Shown here piece by piece: positions 1 through 10,604 of a stretch of DNA of 64,000 nt. Position 1 is the first letter of the stretch; each line of letters begins with the position of its first letter. The translations under genes were made by a program, and so were the position numbers. The stretch comes from Metellina segmentata (lineage: Eukaryota > Arthropoda > Arachnida > Araneae > Tetragnathidae), in NCBI GenBank assembly GCA_947359465.1, contig OX375880.1:13214120-13278119 (forward strand), given 5' to 3'. Under the pieces are notes generated by a model. The model was not told the origin of the DNA and made no database searches. It was given only the letters and a program-made list of their open reading frames with translations.

Positions 1-569
1 AATAAACAGGTGCTGTGATTGATTGAGTTTTCCATTCAAGAACAGTACTTGTTTAACTCTGAAGGTGGTTTGTCTACGCTTGGAAATCTGCCCTTTAGTA
101 GGCAGCCTCTGGTGCGAAAGCCTGTTCCAGGCTGTCACCAATTCTGGGTAAGGGACAATTAGGTTTTCCTACTTGAATTTCCATTTCCCTTGGAGCAATA
201 GGGCAGCTTTGTCTCGATGATATATCTCGTTGGACTAATATCGGAAGGATTCGAGAAAATCTCAGATTACTTGTGTTTGGTTATTAACCTTGTCAAGAGC
301 GTGCATCTTTCTTAAGTTAGAATTGGAGTATCTGGTAGTAAACTGTCCCTCAGAATGTACTATCTGATTTAGATTTCTTTAAATTGCTTTCCGGCAAGAA
401 AAAATGTCACCTTTAAGCAGTCGTATCCTCAGTTAAACAGGCTCAGGGGTTCGTTCGAACTCAGTGAAGGCATGAATGTTTCTAATGGTTCAGAATCCGC
501 TTTGTGCTTGAGATCACGGTGAATTTAATCCTGGAAATAACACAAAATAATCGTAGTGATAATATATAG
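1..569. other. No recognisable feature
   Basis: AT-rich sequence. I see no long reading frame, no transposon ends and no resemblance to the repeats found elsewhere in the window. Confidence 0.5.
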
Positions 570-760
570 CAGGGGTGGGCAAATGCGTCTCTTCGTTGAG
601 TTAAGTGTGGCTTCCATCAAAAATTTAAATACGGTATTTTTTTATTATTTAAGAATTTTTTCACTAATTTTCTTAAATTAAAAAATGTACACTTAAAGAA
701 AGCTGCTTGCCGTCTAATTTGAATGTTTGATACAACATATTGCTGTGAATCTTTGTACTC
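570..760. repeat. Possible hAT-type element terminus
   Basis: The sequence CAGGGGTGGGCAAA at 570 has the form of hAT-superfamily terminal repeats (CAGGGG...). No matching inverted end or 8-bp duplication was found nearby, so this may be a broken end or chance. The call rests on the motif alone. Confidence 0.25.
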
Positions 761-860
761 CGAAATAAAGTACGTGAATTCGAAATCTATCTGATTTCAC
801 CAATCATCACTTCACAGAACTGCTGTGAACGACTTTAACAAGTTTTAAGTTAAAGATTTG

Positions 861-1411
861 CTACAAGTTTTACGTTAAATGTTTCTGGGCGTCTCCAGAC
901 ACGTTTTCGATGATCGTCAGCACACAGTTGGAAGCGGGATTCGTCGCTAAAGACTATACGTCCCCAGTCAGCATCATTCCAACCTGATCGAGCCAAGCAC
1001 CACTGTAATCTGGCTCGACAGTGTGCAGCCGTGAGTGGCAGGTGGCGTAACGGTCGGTACGAGCGTAGATATCGCTCTCTCAGCCGTCTGTGAATGGTCA
1101 TGGTTAGACACTCGTGTGTGGGTCGCACGACTGATGGTTGATAGCGATGAATCAGACGCTGTGACAGCTGATCTGACCATCACTCTGTCCTCGCTATCTG
1201 ATGTGGCCTTACGTCGCCCGCTACCATCATGACGCTGAAATCTGCCATTGTCCACCCACTCTTGCCAGCATCTTCTAATCGCAGCATCGCTTCGACTCAC
1301 ATGACGAGCGATTCTCCGATTTGCCCTACCTGCCTCTTTCAATCCAATGATACGACCTCTTTCAAACTCTGAAAGTTGCTCGTAATGAGCTCGAATCCTG
1401 CGGCGAGGCAT
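861..1411 (-). pseudogene. Tc1-like transposase, N-terminal two thirds, frameshifted
   Basis: Cut-and-paste DDE transposase of the Tc1/mariner superfamily. The first reading frame starts at 1411 (MPRRRIRAHYEQLSEFERGR) and carries the paired helix-turn-helix DNA-binding region with a GRPR-hook-like basic stretch. Near 1115-1128 the homology jumps one frame and continues as MTIHRRLRER, LPLTAAHCRARLQWCL and the first catalytic aspartate block VFSDESRF. The match stops after VWRRPETF, so the second Asp and the Glu of the DDE triad are missing. No terminal inverted repeats could be placed. Tc1 elements of this type are common in spiders. A dead fragment. Confidence 0.85.
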
Positions 1412-1682
1412 TTTTTCAGTCGTTGAAAGGTATCCTAAATCGCAATGCAGCAGAAATTTTTAACAACAGTTCAAGAACAACTCCTTATATACATCTGCTC
1501 GATGCGCAGTTCCGATGCGCTGGAGATTGCACTATTCATTCATTGGACACCAAATTTTAATCATTTGCATATTTGGTCAAAATATTTTTGCATACGAAAT
1601 TTCAAAGCAATCAGATAATTCCTTCTTGGTGCGTCGATTTTTTTGTTATAGATTATTTTGTATTTTCTTTCGTTTAATTATA

Positions 1683-2611
1683 CGAGGGTGTTTTAATAAG
1701 TAACGCACGTGTCAATTTTTAAGTAGGAAAATATTAGCCAAAATGAAATTATTTAGTAAAAAGGAAACTAGAGGGTGCTACTGACTGGGCACAATGCAAG
1801 ATCTCGTGATTCCACGTACCGGTACCGTTCGTCAGTCACCGGTAAAATGGTGTTAGTGATTACATCGTCAACTGTGGAGGAGCAACGAGTTTGGTCGATG
1901 AAGTCCGATCTGGGAGGCCAGTGTCTTCTTCAACCTATTCAATTGTTGATGAAATCGATAACGTCATACGAGAGAACCGTCGAACGACGTTGAATGAAAT
2001 AAAAGAACGTTGCGACATTTCTTATGGATCTGCCTGGGACATTGTCCTTGAGAAGCTAGGGTACAGGAAAGTTTGTTCTCGCTGGGTTCTAAAACAACTG
2101 TCGGAACAACACACTGAATGGCTTGCTGTCTGACACATTTGCAGCGGTACCACGAGGAAGGTAATGAGTTTTGGGCGAGTATTGTCACGGGAGATGAAAC
2201 CTGGGCTTTACACATGACACCGGGGTCAAAATCTGCGAGCATGACGTGGAAACATCATCGGGATATGGTTGGGAAGTTTGGGAGAAACCTCCATACAGCC
2301 CGGACCTGGTACCTTCCGATTTCCATCTGTTTGGACCCATAAAGAAGTTCCTTGACGGTAAGAAGTTTGACTCTGACGAAGCACTCAAACGGGGGCTGTG
2401 CGAAGGTGGCTCTTCGTGCATCGGACGGAGTTCTATGAGACCGGGATTTTCAAACTGATCCATCGTTGGGACAAATGTCTCAACATGCATGGAAATTACG
2501 TGGAAAAGTAATAAATGGGCAATACTTTCATTTCTTGTTTCGTATTGTCATTAATTGCTTTACTATTATTATATTTTTACATTATGTGCGTTACTTATTA
2601 ACATGTCCTCG
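1683..2611 (+). mobile_element. Mariner element with internal deletion (929 bp)
   Basis: Terminal inverted repeats pair CGAGGGTGTTTTAATAAGTA at the left with its near-complement ending GTCCTCG at the right; both sides share AATAAGTAACGCAC. TA dinucleotides at 1681-1682 and 2612-2613 are the expected mariner target duplication. At 929 bp it is shorter than the usual 1.25-1.3 kb because the middle of the transposase is gone. Confidence 0.88.
1888..2509 (+). pseudogene. Mariner transposase remnant
   Basis: Pieces in at least three frames: MVDEVRSGRPVSSSTYSIVD (linker after the helix-turn-helix), RKVCSRWVLKQLSEQH, then EGNEFWASIVTGDETW with the first catalytic Asp. After SASMTWKHH the sequence jumps to GWEVWEKPPYSPDLVPSDFH, which carries the mariner D34D-type third Asp region, and ends with FKLIHRWDKCLNMHGNYVEK and a stop. 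The segment with the second catalytic Asp (the HDNARPH region) is deleted, and the N-terminal DNA-binding domain is degraded. It cannot encode an active enzyme. Confidence 0.87.
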
Positions 2612-2613
2612 TA

Positions 2614-3126
2614 TTTTCATATAGGTGTACTTTAAATAGCACTTAAGAATCATATAGAATACGTAACCATATTAATTAAATTAGATTAAATTGGAATTTT
2701 TGTGTGTATTTAATACTGTGTAACTATTGTGTGGTGTTATGTAACTATGGTAACATATGCATACCGGAATGAGGCTCTCAACAACCACATGCGTGTTCAC
2801 CCGATATACAGTATATGACCAACATCAGTTCCAACAATTACATGTTATACTACAGGGTACCCCTTTTCCCTTTTCGAATTTTTTACCTAATCTTTATCTA
2901 TATTTTTATAAAAAATCATACATTTCTAAATTCGTAAACTCTTAGTTATGATTTTTATTTCAGATTTTTGAAAAATATTTCTTTCAGCATTAATCTTACA
3001 AAATGAATTACATTGATTTCATGTACAAATTTTCTTTTTATCTTACCAATTCACCCTTACTTTTATATTACTTACTAGCAAAATTACTCGGATATTTTAA
3101 TTGTTTAACTCTAATTGTAATTGTTG
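2614..3126. other. AT-rich, no feature seen
   Basis: No coding similarity or repeat ends seen between the mariner right end and the tandem repeat that follows. Confidence 0.5.
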
Positions 3127-3790
3127 CTACGATAAATTTGATATCTGACAAACCCGATAGCTAGAAAATGAAACAATTATTTCCGTGAAAAACAATGAAT
3201 GCTCCGCGATCTGAAAAAAGACGAAATTTGTATGACCAATTGCATTGAATTTATTTATGAACCAATTAAAAAAAATATTTTTACCGTAAGAAAGAATGTA
3301 TTCTAAACTTTCACGTGGTGTTTTCAAATTTTAAAACTAATAGTATTAAGCTATAGATGTGGCAGTTTTGGTTTTCTGTAGGAAATTACGATCTAAAAGT
3401 TCAGAAAATTGTATGACCAACTTTTAATTCCATCGACTTTATTTATTAACCAATTAAAAAAATAATTGTACCATAAGAAAGAGTACAATATAAGGTATTC
3501 AGTGATGTTTTCAACTTTAAAAAAATAATAGTATTAAGCTGTATATATGATAGTTTTAACAAAAAGTAGCAAAAATATCCCAATATTCCGAAATTTGTCG
3601 GACCAACTTTTGATCGCGTCGAATTTATTTATAAACCAATTTAAAAATAATTGTACAGTAAGAAAGAGTACATTCTAAGGTATACTGCGATGTTTTCAAA
3701 TTTAAAAACTAGTAGTAATAAAATATAGATATGACAGTCTTAAAAAAGTAACGAAAATGTCCCGATTTTTTCCGAAATTCAAAATATTAT
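3127..3790. repeat. Diverged tandem repeat, about 185-bp unit, 3 copies
   Basis: Three successive units share the same order of blocks: a TATGACCAA or CGGACCAA start (3231, 3411, 3598), ATTTATTTATNAACCAATT, GTAAGAAAGARTRYA, GATGTTTTCAA and TAGTATTAAGCTATA. Spacing is about 180-187 bp, and units differ by substitutions and small indels. This could be an old minisatellite or the interior of an unknown element. No coding capacity. Confidence 0.75.
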
Positions 3791-4027
3791 TATGAGAAAC
3801 CAAATTGAAATTTCTAAAAAAACTCGACGAGCTGCAAAAATTTACATTTAGAGGTACTCTATAAAAAAAAGTCGACTGAAGACTGATAAATTGTACGTCT
3901 TTTGCTCACTCGCGTTAGAAATTTCGCTTTTTCAATTTTGACACTTAATAAACCCTATACTAATAGCCGCATCGGATAAAAAATTTCAATAATGTCCAGG
4001 GAACAGATGAAGAACAAACCATGTTAA

Positions 4028-4160
4028 TTTTGTAATTTTCTGATGCGTACTTTCTTAGGAAATGGTCTAAGAATCGAGATAAACAACACAGTTTTCAATC
4101 CTGTGACGGCGGTAACTTTTTTTAATACTAGGGGGCTCCGCCCCCTGCTCGCTTACCCTC
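4028..4160 (-). repeat. Repeat segment ending at a Helitron-like hairpin/CTAG terminus
   Basis: Positions 4040-4128 resemble 25510-25590 (shared AAGAATCGAG, GTTTTCAATCCTG, CGGCGGT). At 4129 the minus strand reads GGGGGCGGAGCCCCCTAG followed by T: a 6-bp stem with a 3-nt loop next to CTAG, the form of a Helitron 3' end. The block at 13600-13672 ends in nearly the same way (GCGGAGCCCCTTAG). Helitron assignment is inference; no Rep/helicase gene is present. Confidence 0.5.
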
Positions 4161-4259
4161 GAATTTTCTTTAGCTTTAATTTTTGTCACGGTACTGTGCT
4201 CTCGTCTCAGATTGTATTTTATATATTTTTATGTGATTTATATATATATATTTAAGTTT

Positions 4260-4470
4260 TTTTTTTGCAATATATTTTTAAAACTTTACAAATGTGTTTC
4301 TGACACTTGTTACTTTCTGCTGTAAACAAAAAATAATAATAATAATAATAATAAAATCAAATAAATCTTTCCTTGACAACATAGGAGGTGTGCCAAAAAA
4401 AGCCCCAAGGCCGTTGCCACCGCGATAATCGTAAAATGAAGCTGTACCATGAAGTTAATCTATCCCATCA
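4260..4470. repeat. Repeat segment related to 25320-25530, with an (AAT)n run
   Basis: Shares CTTTCCTTG, GCCAAAAAA, GGCCGTTGCCACCGC and AGCTGTACC in order with 25430-25520. An (AAT)n microsatellite lies at about 4331-4353. With the preceding entry it shows the same family twice, with its two halves in swapped order here. 4471-4874 holds nothing else recognisable. Confidence 0.6.
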
Positions 4471-4874
4471 AGTTGTAAAGAATTTGTGGTGAGGAAATTG
4501 AAATCCTTTGTCAGCATTTCTAATGCTAGTTTCAATTCAGTTAGTAAACATTCGAAATCATCAGCTTTGATAAGAGGCACAGTAGATAAAATTATATTTT
4601 GTGTATGAAATTATATTAGACAAATGGTTCCTTGGCCTAAGACATCCTACGAAGGAAGTGTGTTTAGTATGTAATGCGTACAAATTCGTAGAAGTTGCCA
4701 AAAAAGTAGAAGACAAATGCTTTTTAAATTCTAAGGTACGAAATAATTGACAAATTCATATCGTCATTAACAGTATATTTGGTCCATAGTAATTACAATA
4801 AATAATAGGACAAATAGATTTAATGTTACCAGAAGGGTATCTCCTTTAAAGTGACATTTCCTGCACCACTTCTA

Positions 4875-6143
4875 TTAGGTGTAGTAAGAAGTTTTAAAGC
4901 ATGTGTCAAAGAAATGAATAGGTAATTTATAGAGCTGTTACTATATAATACTTTTATTCATCGAAAGAATCTCCATCATTATCTAATACCTTCTACCATC
5001 GGTCATTGAGTTCACGGATGCCAGCAGTGTAGAAAGATTCCTCTGTTGACACAATCAAGTCGTCAACCCATTTTCGTACGTCTTCCACTGTCCGGAAGTT
5101 TACAGAAGACAAGACATTCTGCATAGACCAAAACAAATGACAGTCCGAAGGGGCTATGTCAGGGCTATACGCCGGGTGTTCCAAAACTTCCCAGCCAAGT
5201 GTTACTAACGTGTCCTTCACCACTTTTGCAACATGCGGTCGTGCCTTGTCATGTAGCAATTTGACGGGCCGCAAACCTTTGCCAGTAAACGGAAGTTTTC
5301 GATCGATTTCCTGTTGTAATCGCTACAATTGTTGTTCATAGCGTTCAGCAGTTACACTTACACCCGACTTCAGCAATTTTTACAAGAGTACTCCTTTCAT
5401 ATCCCACCAGATGCATAGCAGAACTTTTTGCAGTGAATGTCTCTTTTCGGCGTTGATGTTGTTGCTTCGCCGGGATGCACCCAATATTTTTGCGTTTCGG
5501 ACTGTCATAATAGATTTATTTTTCATCTCCTGTCACGATTTTCCACAAGAAAGATTTTCTGTGTTGCCTGTTTGGCAGATTCATGCACTTCAAGACTCGG
5601 TCCTCCTCAATGCATGTGGCACCCATTTTCCTGCCTTCTGAATCTTTCCCATTGCATGTAAACGATTAGAAATCGTTTTTTGTGATACTCCTAATTGTTC
5701 AGTAAGTTCATTTTGCGTTTGAGATGTATCTTTATCGAGAAGTGTTTGCTAATCGTCATGGCTAGCCTTCAGTGGAGCGCTGCTACGTTGTCGATCGCTA
5801 ACCTCAAAATCGCAATCTTTAAAACGTCGAAACCAATACTCACATGTGCTTTTCGATACGATATTCACCCCTAAATCAGAAGAATTGATTGACATGCTTT
5901 TGCAGCACTTTTTTGTGCTGGAGAAATTCGTAACGAATGCAGTGACGAATAAATGTCTTATCGTATGACATCTTTCACCTTCAAAATTTCAAATTTGCGT
6001 TCACTTTTTCCCTAGATTCTGCGTTGGTTTGATATCTCTAATCTGGTTTCTATCACATGACACAAACGCGGTGTACTGATTGGTATGCTATTTTGCAGTA
6101 GACGTCATACAGAACTCGCTTTAAAACTTCTTACTACACCTAA
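4875..6143 (-). mobile_element. Full-length mariner element (1269 bp), inactive
   Basis: Near-perfect inverted repeats: TTAGGTGTAGTAAGAAGTTT at 4875 and its complement ending CTACACCTAA at 6143. TA duplications lie at 4873-4874 and 6144-6145. Length, TIR size and TA target are those of a canonical mariner. The transposase runs on the minus strand and is disrupted. Confidence 0.93.
4990..5970 (-). pseudogene. Mariner transposase, multiply disrupted
   Basis: Reading from about 5968 (MSYDKTFIRHCIRYEF) the mariner order is visible: N-terminal helix-turn-helix remnants, VTGDEK with the first catalytic Asp, LLHDKARPHVAKVV with the second (normally HDNARPH), and YSPDIAPSDCHLFWSMQ with the third region of the D34D triad. 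It ends VRKWVDDL and GIRELNDRW. Several stops and at least one frameshift interrupt the first 200 codons; only the last 93 codons are open (5274-4993). Confidence 0.9.
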
Positions 6144-6145
6144 TA

Positions 6146-6904
6146 TAAATGCTATAAAATCAGAGTTGAACGCTGAGTTGAAGTAAAATATGTAGAGTGA
6201 CTAATGAAACGAACAAGATCATCTAGTTTTACAATACTATTGAGCTAACCACATTTACTGTAATAAATATAAAATCATTGCTATGTGGCCCCAACTGGGA
6301 AATATTTCATTGTTTTATTCACAGACACACACACATTATCATTAATGCTTTGAAATGATCGTATGTAGTGTATATTGTTCGTTATATTAAATGTATCATA
6401 ACCACATATTAAACTGGGGTTTTCATAGCTTTTAAACATTTTTCATTTAACGTTAAAACAATTTTGAATCCAGATAATTGAATTCACATTTTTAATTCAC
6501 ATAAATGTTTAAAGGGATAAATTATTTTTTACGCCATTGAAATTTCTTTCATTAATAAGCAATTACTCTCATGCATGTATAAAAGCTTGATTTTAGCACA
6601 GATTAAAATTTCCAAAGCGTTATTAATAATTATTCAGTCTCCTCAAAATATTCACAATTGCAACGTGTGTCACATAAAAAATCAACGTATTTTATTAATT
6701 AATGAAACAATTTCAATTTTCTTAGATGTGTCATGACCTAGTACTCTCAGTGGAACATCTAAATTCTTTTTTCCTATTAAATAATGTTAGAAGGAGAGAA
6801 AAAATGTCATTTTTGAATGTCAAAACAATTCATGTCTTATATTTTATGTTAAGTGAGTCAGTCTGAAATATTGCCATTAGGGAAACTTAATCCTCACTAA
6901 AGTG
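6146..6904. other. AT-rich, no feature seen
   Basis: No coding similarity, transposon ends or internal repeats recognised. Confidence 0.5.
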
Positions 6905-7207
6905 TAGGTATGGTGGTTAAGATGTTAACCTCTAGATCGGAAGGTTCCTGGTTCGAATCCGGTCCGGGCATGGATTTTTGTAAGCGTATGGTGTAGAGGC
7001 GGCTGGTGCACCTTAAATCTGTCGTTGCTGAAAGTCCTCACGTAGGGTTGGTGTGGACGTTTGGAGAGTGGGGTGTTGCTTTGTCTTCTGACTGTGGTTC
7101 AAAACTACGAGGTGTTGTCCTTGGATATTTCCCTTAAGATATTGATCCCGGACAGTCAATGGACCGTTGTGTTGCTCCAGTACGATGTTAATTAAAATTA
7201 CCATCAC
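6905..7207 (+). mobile_element. tRNA-headed SINE, near full length
   Basis: Member of the dominant SINE family. The head reads TGGTGGTTAAGATGTTAACC (box A-like) then GGTTCGAATCC (a perfect pol III box B). The body carries AAAGTCCTCACGTAGGGTTG and GATCCCGGACAGTC, and the tail TACGATGTTAATTAAAATTA ends in ACCATCA. Non-coding; it would be copied by a partner LINE. Confidence 0.9.
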
Positions 7208-7494
7208 TTTTAGCTGGACCATCGAAAATAGTTACGACCAATAATGCGATGTTACTTAGATATCTACCAACCTTCGAACCAATGCATTGGTACCACCGAG
7301 AAGGACAAGAGAACACGTTGAAGATCCGAGAGGTTCGAAATGCACGGCAAAAGCAGGTAGATACCTGTCCGGGTGGTCGGGTCACGGGTTAAGGGGCTCA
7401 CCCCCCGGGGTGGAAGGTGCACTTATCACCGGCGGACGTGACGAATGTAGGATATTAGCCGCTTGTTTTATTACTCCAGAATGTGCTCTGCTTA

Positions 7495-7936
7495 GTCCCG
7501 GTGTACACATCCGATTTTTCAACGTGCGGCACCGAAGCCCAACAATACACACATAACCGTTAAATAACGCAAGTACTCATTTCGCGCCATTTGCGATAAA
7601 TATTCTTTCGGAGAAAACGTGTTCATTTCGCTTACATGGAGTAAAAATAGAATATTTTGAAACAAAATAGACGTTACTGGATACAATCATTTATTAATTA
7701 TTACTTACATTCCATTTATTTATGAAAACAAGGTACTTCAGACCGGAGAAGCGTGTACGGCGAGCTGCGGCGCCGTGTTGAACTGCGGTACAAATTGCTC
7801 GCAAGTTGGACGTCTGTCGCCTCAACGGCGCCGGAAGCATGTGTGCACTACTCCATTGGATCTAATGTATCTCAGACCGCACTTGCGTTGCCGCAGCGGC
7901 GCCGCACTTTGAAAAATCGAATGTGTGCACCGGGGC
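7495..7936. mobile_element. Harbinger-type MITE with TTA duplication (442 bp)
   Basis: Left end GTCCCGGTGTACACATCCGA and right-end complement GCCCCGGTGCACACATTCGA match over about 35 bp, continuing TTTTTCAAMGTGCGGC. A 3-bp TTA flanks both ends (7492-7494 and 7937-7939), the PIF/Harbinger target size. No transposase inside; short frames there are incidental. Confidence 0.75.
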
Positions 7937-7995
7937 TTATAAGGACTGCTGAGGGGAAACATAACGTTTTCTTCAACGTATGAAGGAAATGAGTG

Positions 7996-8600
7996 GTAGG
8001 TAGCTGAATCCACATCGCACTGGAGTAAAGTAACCTGCTATTGGGAACAGTCCGAGATCGATCCCCCAAAGAATAGGTAATAGTAATTTGTAATTAACGT
8101 CGTACTAGAGCAACACAACGTGCTATTGACGACGGTCCGGGATCCATCCCCTAAGGCAAAGATCCGAGGACGACATCACGTCATTTTGAACCACGGTCAA
8201 ATGACGAGGCAACACCTGAGCTGGCACCCCACTTTCCAAACTTCCACACCCACCTAATGTGAGGACTTTCGACAACGACAGATTAGAGGTGCACCAGCCG
8301 CCTCTACACCATACGCTTACAAACATCCATTCCCGGATTCGAAACAGGAACCTTCCTATCCAGATGTTAACACCTTAACCACCAGAGCGGTTGGTGGTTA
8401 AGGTGTCCCCAAAGGAACAGATCCGAGAGCTACACCTCAACATTTTGCGAAGCTTGATCCAAAGAGAGTCGTGTACAAGGGGGCTGGTGAAAGTTCAACA
8501 CTGTCGTGGCCTCAAATGTCCTCACTTCGGCGTGGTGTGGAAGTTTGGAGAGTGGAGAACCACCTCAGGTGTCGGCCTCGTTATCCGACCGTGGTTAATT
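7996..8600 (-). mobile_element. Cluster of SINE copies, one inserted in another
   Basis: A minus-strand SINE fragment (7996-8075) is interrupted by a near-full minus copy, about 8076-8403, with the tail GTAATAGTAATTTG at its left and the head (TTAACACCTTAACCACC) at its right. Flanking CCCCAAAGAATAGG and CCCCAAAGGAACAG look like a diverged duplication. The outer body resumes at 8404. A plus-oriented fragment (8483-8600) follows with GTGTGGAAGTTTGGAGAGTG. Confidence 0.75.
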
Positions 8601-8790
8601 GAACTTCCCCCCCCCCCATTATTCTAGGGACGATCAACGTTGCTTAGTGGGTTTTGAGCACTGCGCCAGCAACTTGCGATTAGTAGGCAGCGGAGGTTAT
8701 ATTCCTTCCTGGGTGTATTCATGCCTTTCTGTGACAGTGAAGCTTTCATTGTGTTACCACGATTGAACCCCATTTAAGTTTTGGGTGGAA

Positions 8791-8937
8791 GGTAATGGTA
8801 ATTTTTAGTTAACGTCGTACTAGAGCAACACAACGGGATATTGACGACAGTCCGGGATCAGTCCCTTAAGGAAAAGATTCGAGGACAACACCTCGTAATT
8901 TTGAACCACGGTCAGATGACGAAGCAACACCTGAGCC
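8791..8937 (-). mobile_element. 5'-truncated SINE with 15-bp target duplication
   Basis: 147-bp minus-strand copy lacking the tRNA head. It is bounded by exact 15-bp repeats AAGTTTTGGGTGGAA at 8776-8790 and 8938-8952. The tail (TACC repeats on the minus strand) lies at the left. Truncation at the 5' end plus a duplication is the mark of target-primed reverse transcription. Confidence 0.93.
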
Positions 8938-8952
8938 AAGTTTTGGGTGGAA

Positions 8953-9409
8953 TGTCGTAAATTAAAACACTCCATTTCAGTCGAATTCAACTGAAACGAA
9001 AGGCCCTCCTCCGACGGTGTCGCCGCCTGGTGGCAGGCGAGGGAGTCGTCCTTGGGAAGCCGACTCGGCGGACGGGCATCGTAAATCACGGCAGCGGGCC
9101 TTATCGTTCATATCGTCCGCAGCAACATTCCCGGAGTTCCTCGCAGAATGCCGGGCAGATAAGCGACAGCGACCGGCGATGCGGGCGGAATGCTTAAGCA
9201 AGTGCCACACACACCGGGGAGGAGGTGACGGAGTGGTTCTCGTTCCCTCTCTATACGCTTTCGCTCGGGAAAGAATTGCTGCCTGAACCCCCGAAATGCG
9301 TGTTGCACTAAATTTCTGCGAGGAGAGAGTGGACAGGTGTCCTTCTCGCGTCGCTACTTTTCCAATAAACAAAAGAAGTGCTGATGCTGCTGTCTCTGGT
9401 TCTAGTTTC
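8953..9409. other. GC-rich island, unassigned
   Basis: Much richer in G+C than the surroundings, with open frames on both strands (minus 9372-8977; plus 9017-9286), Arg/Pro/Ser-rich in each. I recognise no domain, splice structure or repeat ends. It could be an old exon or CpG island, or part of an unknown element. Confidence 0.35.
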
Positions 9410-9905
9410 CGACCAACCGGTCTGTTGGTTAAGGTAATTGGTAATTTTTAGTTAACGTCGTACTGGAGCAACACAACGGGCTATTAACGACGGTCCGGGA
9501 TCAGTCCCTTAAAGGAAAGATCCGATGTCAACACCACGTAATTTTGAACCACGGTCAGATGACGAGGCAACACCTGAGCTGGCACCCCACTCTCCAAACT
9601 TCCACACCAACCCAACGTGAGGACTTTCAGCCACGACAGATTTAAGGTGCACCAACCGCCTCTACACCATACTCTTACAAATATCCATGCGCGGACCCGG
9701 ATTCGAACCAGGAACCTTCCGATCTAGAGGGTAACACATTAACCACCAACCGGCATAGTGGTTAAGGTGTTAGCCTCTAGATCGGAAGGTTCCTGGTTCG
9801 ATTCCGGGTCAGTGCATGGTTGTTTCTAAGCGTATGTTATAGAGGCGGCTGCTGCATCTCAAATCACGGTCACTGACGGCACTCACCACGCCACGGTCAG
9901 ATGAC
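9410..9905 (+). mobile_element. Plus SINE interrupted in its head by a minus SINE
   Basis: The outer plus copy begins GACCAACCGGTCTGTTGGTT. After TGGTTAAGGT (9426-9435) a complete minus copy (9436-9758, 323 bp) is inserted. TGGTTAAGGT is repeated at 9759-9768, where the outer head resumes with GTTAGCCTCTAGATCGGAAG and GGTTCGATTCC. The 10-bp duplication and opposite orientations show the inner copy arrived second. Confidence 0.85.
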
Positions 9906-10141
9906 GGTAAGGTAATTTTAATAAACGTCGTACTAGAGCAACACAACGGGCAATTGACGACGAATGGAACACAACAACACGTATAATATGGAACGGTCAG
10001 ATGACGAGGACCACGCCTGTGCTGCACCCCATTCTCCAAACTTCCTCACCACGCCAACGTGAGGACATTCGAGTCCACGACAAATTTAACGTGCACCTGC
10101 CCACTTTGAAAACGACTGTATCTGGTTGTATTCGAGCCGAC
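9905..10141 (-). mobile_element. SINE copy, second head type
   Basis: Tail and body as in the other minus copies (AACGTCGTACTAGAGCAACA), with a body deletion after position 9960. The 5' part reads GTGCACCTGCCCACTTTGAA and CTGTATCTGGTTGTATTCGA, which belongs to the alternative head also seen near 14350 and 37740. Confidence 0.7.
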
Positions 10142-10600
10142 CTTCCGGTCTGGTGATTAAGGTGTTAGCTTCTAGATCAGTAGGTTCCTGGTTAGAATTC
10201 GGGTCAGTGCGTGGATGTTAGTAAACATAGTGTGTAGAGGCGGCTGGTACACCTTAAAACTGTCGTGGCCGAAAGTCCTCACGTTGGGTCGGTGTGGAAG
10301 TTTGGAGAGTGGGATGCCATCTCAGGTGTTGTCTCGTCATTTGACCGTGATTCAAAATTACGTTGCGTTGTCCTCGGTAATGGTAATGGTAATTTTAGTT
10401 AACGTCGTACTAGAGCAACACAACGGGCTATTGACGACGGTCCGGAATCAGTCCCTTAAGGGAAAGATTCGAGGACAACACCTCGTAATTTTGGACCACG
10501 GTCAGATGACGAAGCAACACCTGAGCTGGCACCCCACTGCGTTGTCCTCGGATCTTTCTCTTAGGGGATTCATCCCGGACCGTCGTCAATAGCCCGTTGT
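10142..10600 (+). mobile_element. Plus SINE interrupted by a minus SINE (14-bp duplication)
   Basis: The outer plus copy runs 10142-10377 and 10552-10600. The inner minus copy is 10378-10537 (160 bp), 5'-truncated at CCTGAGCTGGCACCCCAC. The outer-SINE sequence TGCGTTGTCCTCGG appears exactly at 10364-10377 and 10538-10551, a clean 14-bp duplication. The inner tail shows GTAATGGTAATGGTAATTTT, the complement of a short tandem ATTACC tail. Confidence 0.93.
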
Positions 10601-10604
10601 TGTT

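Noticed and set aside
7287..7556. 89-codon plus-strand frame
   Set aside because: Runs across the left end of the Harbinger-type MITE and has no recognisable domain.
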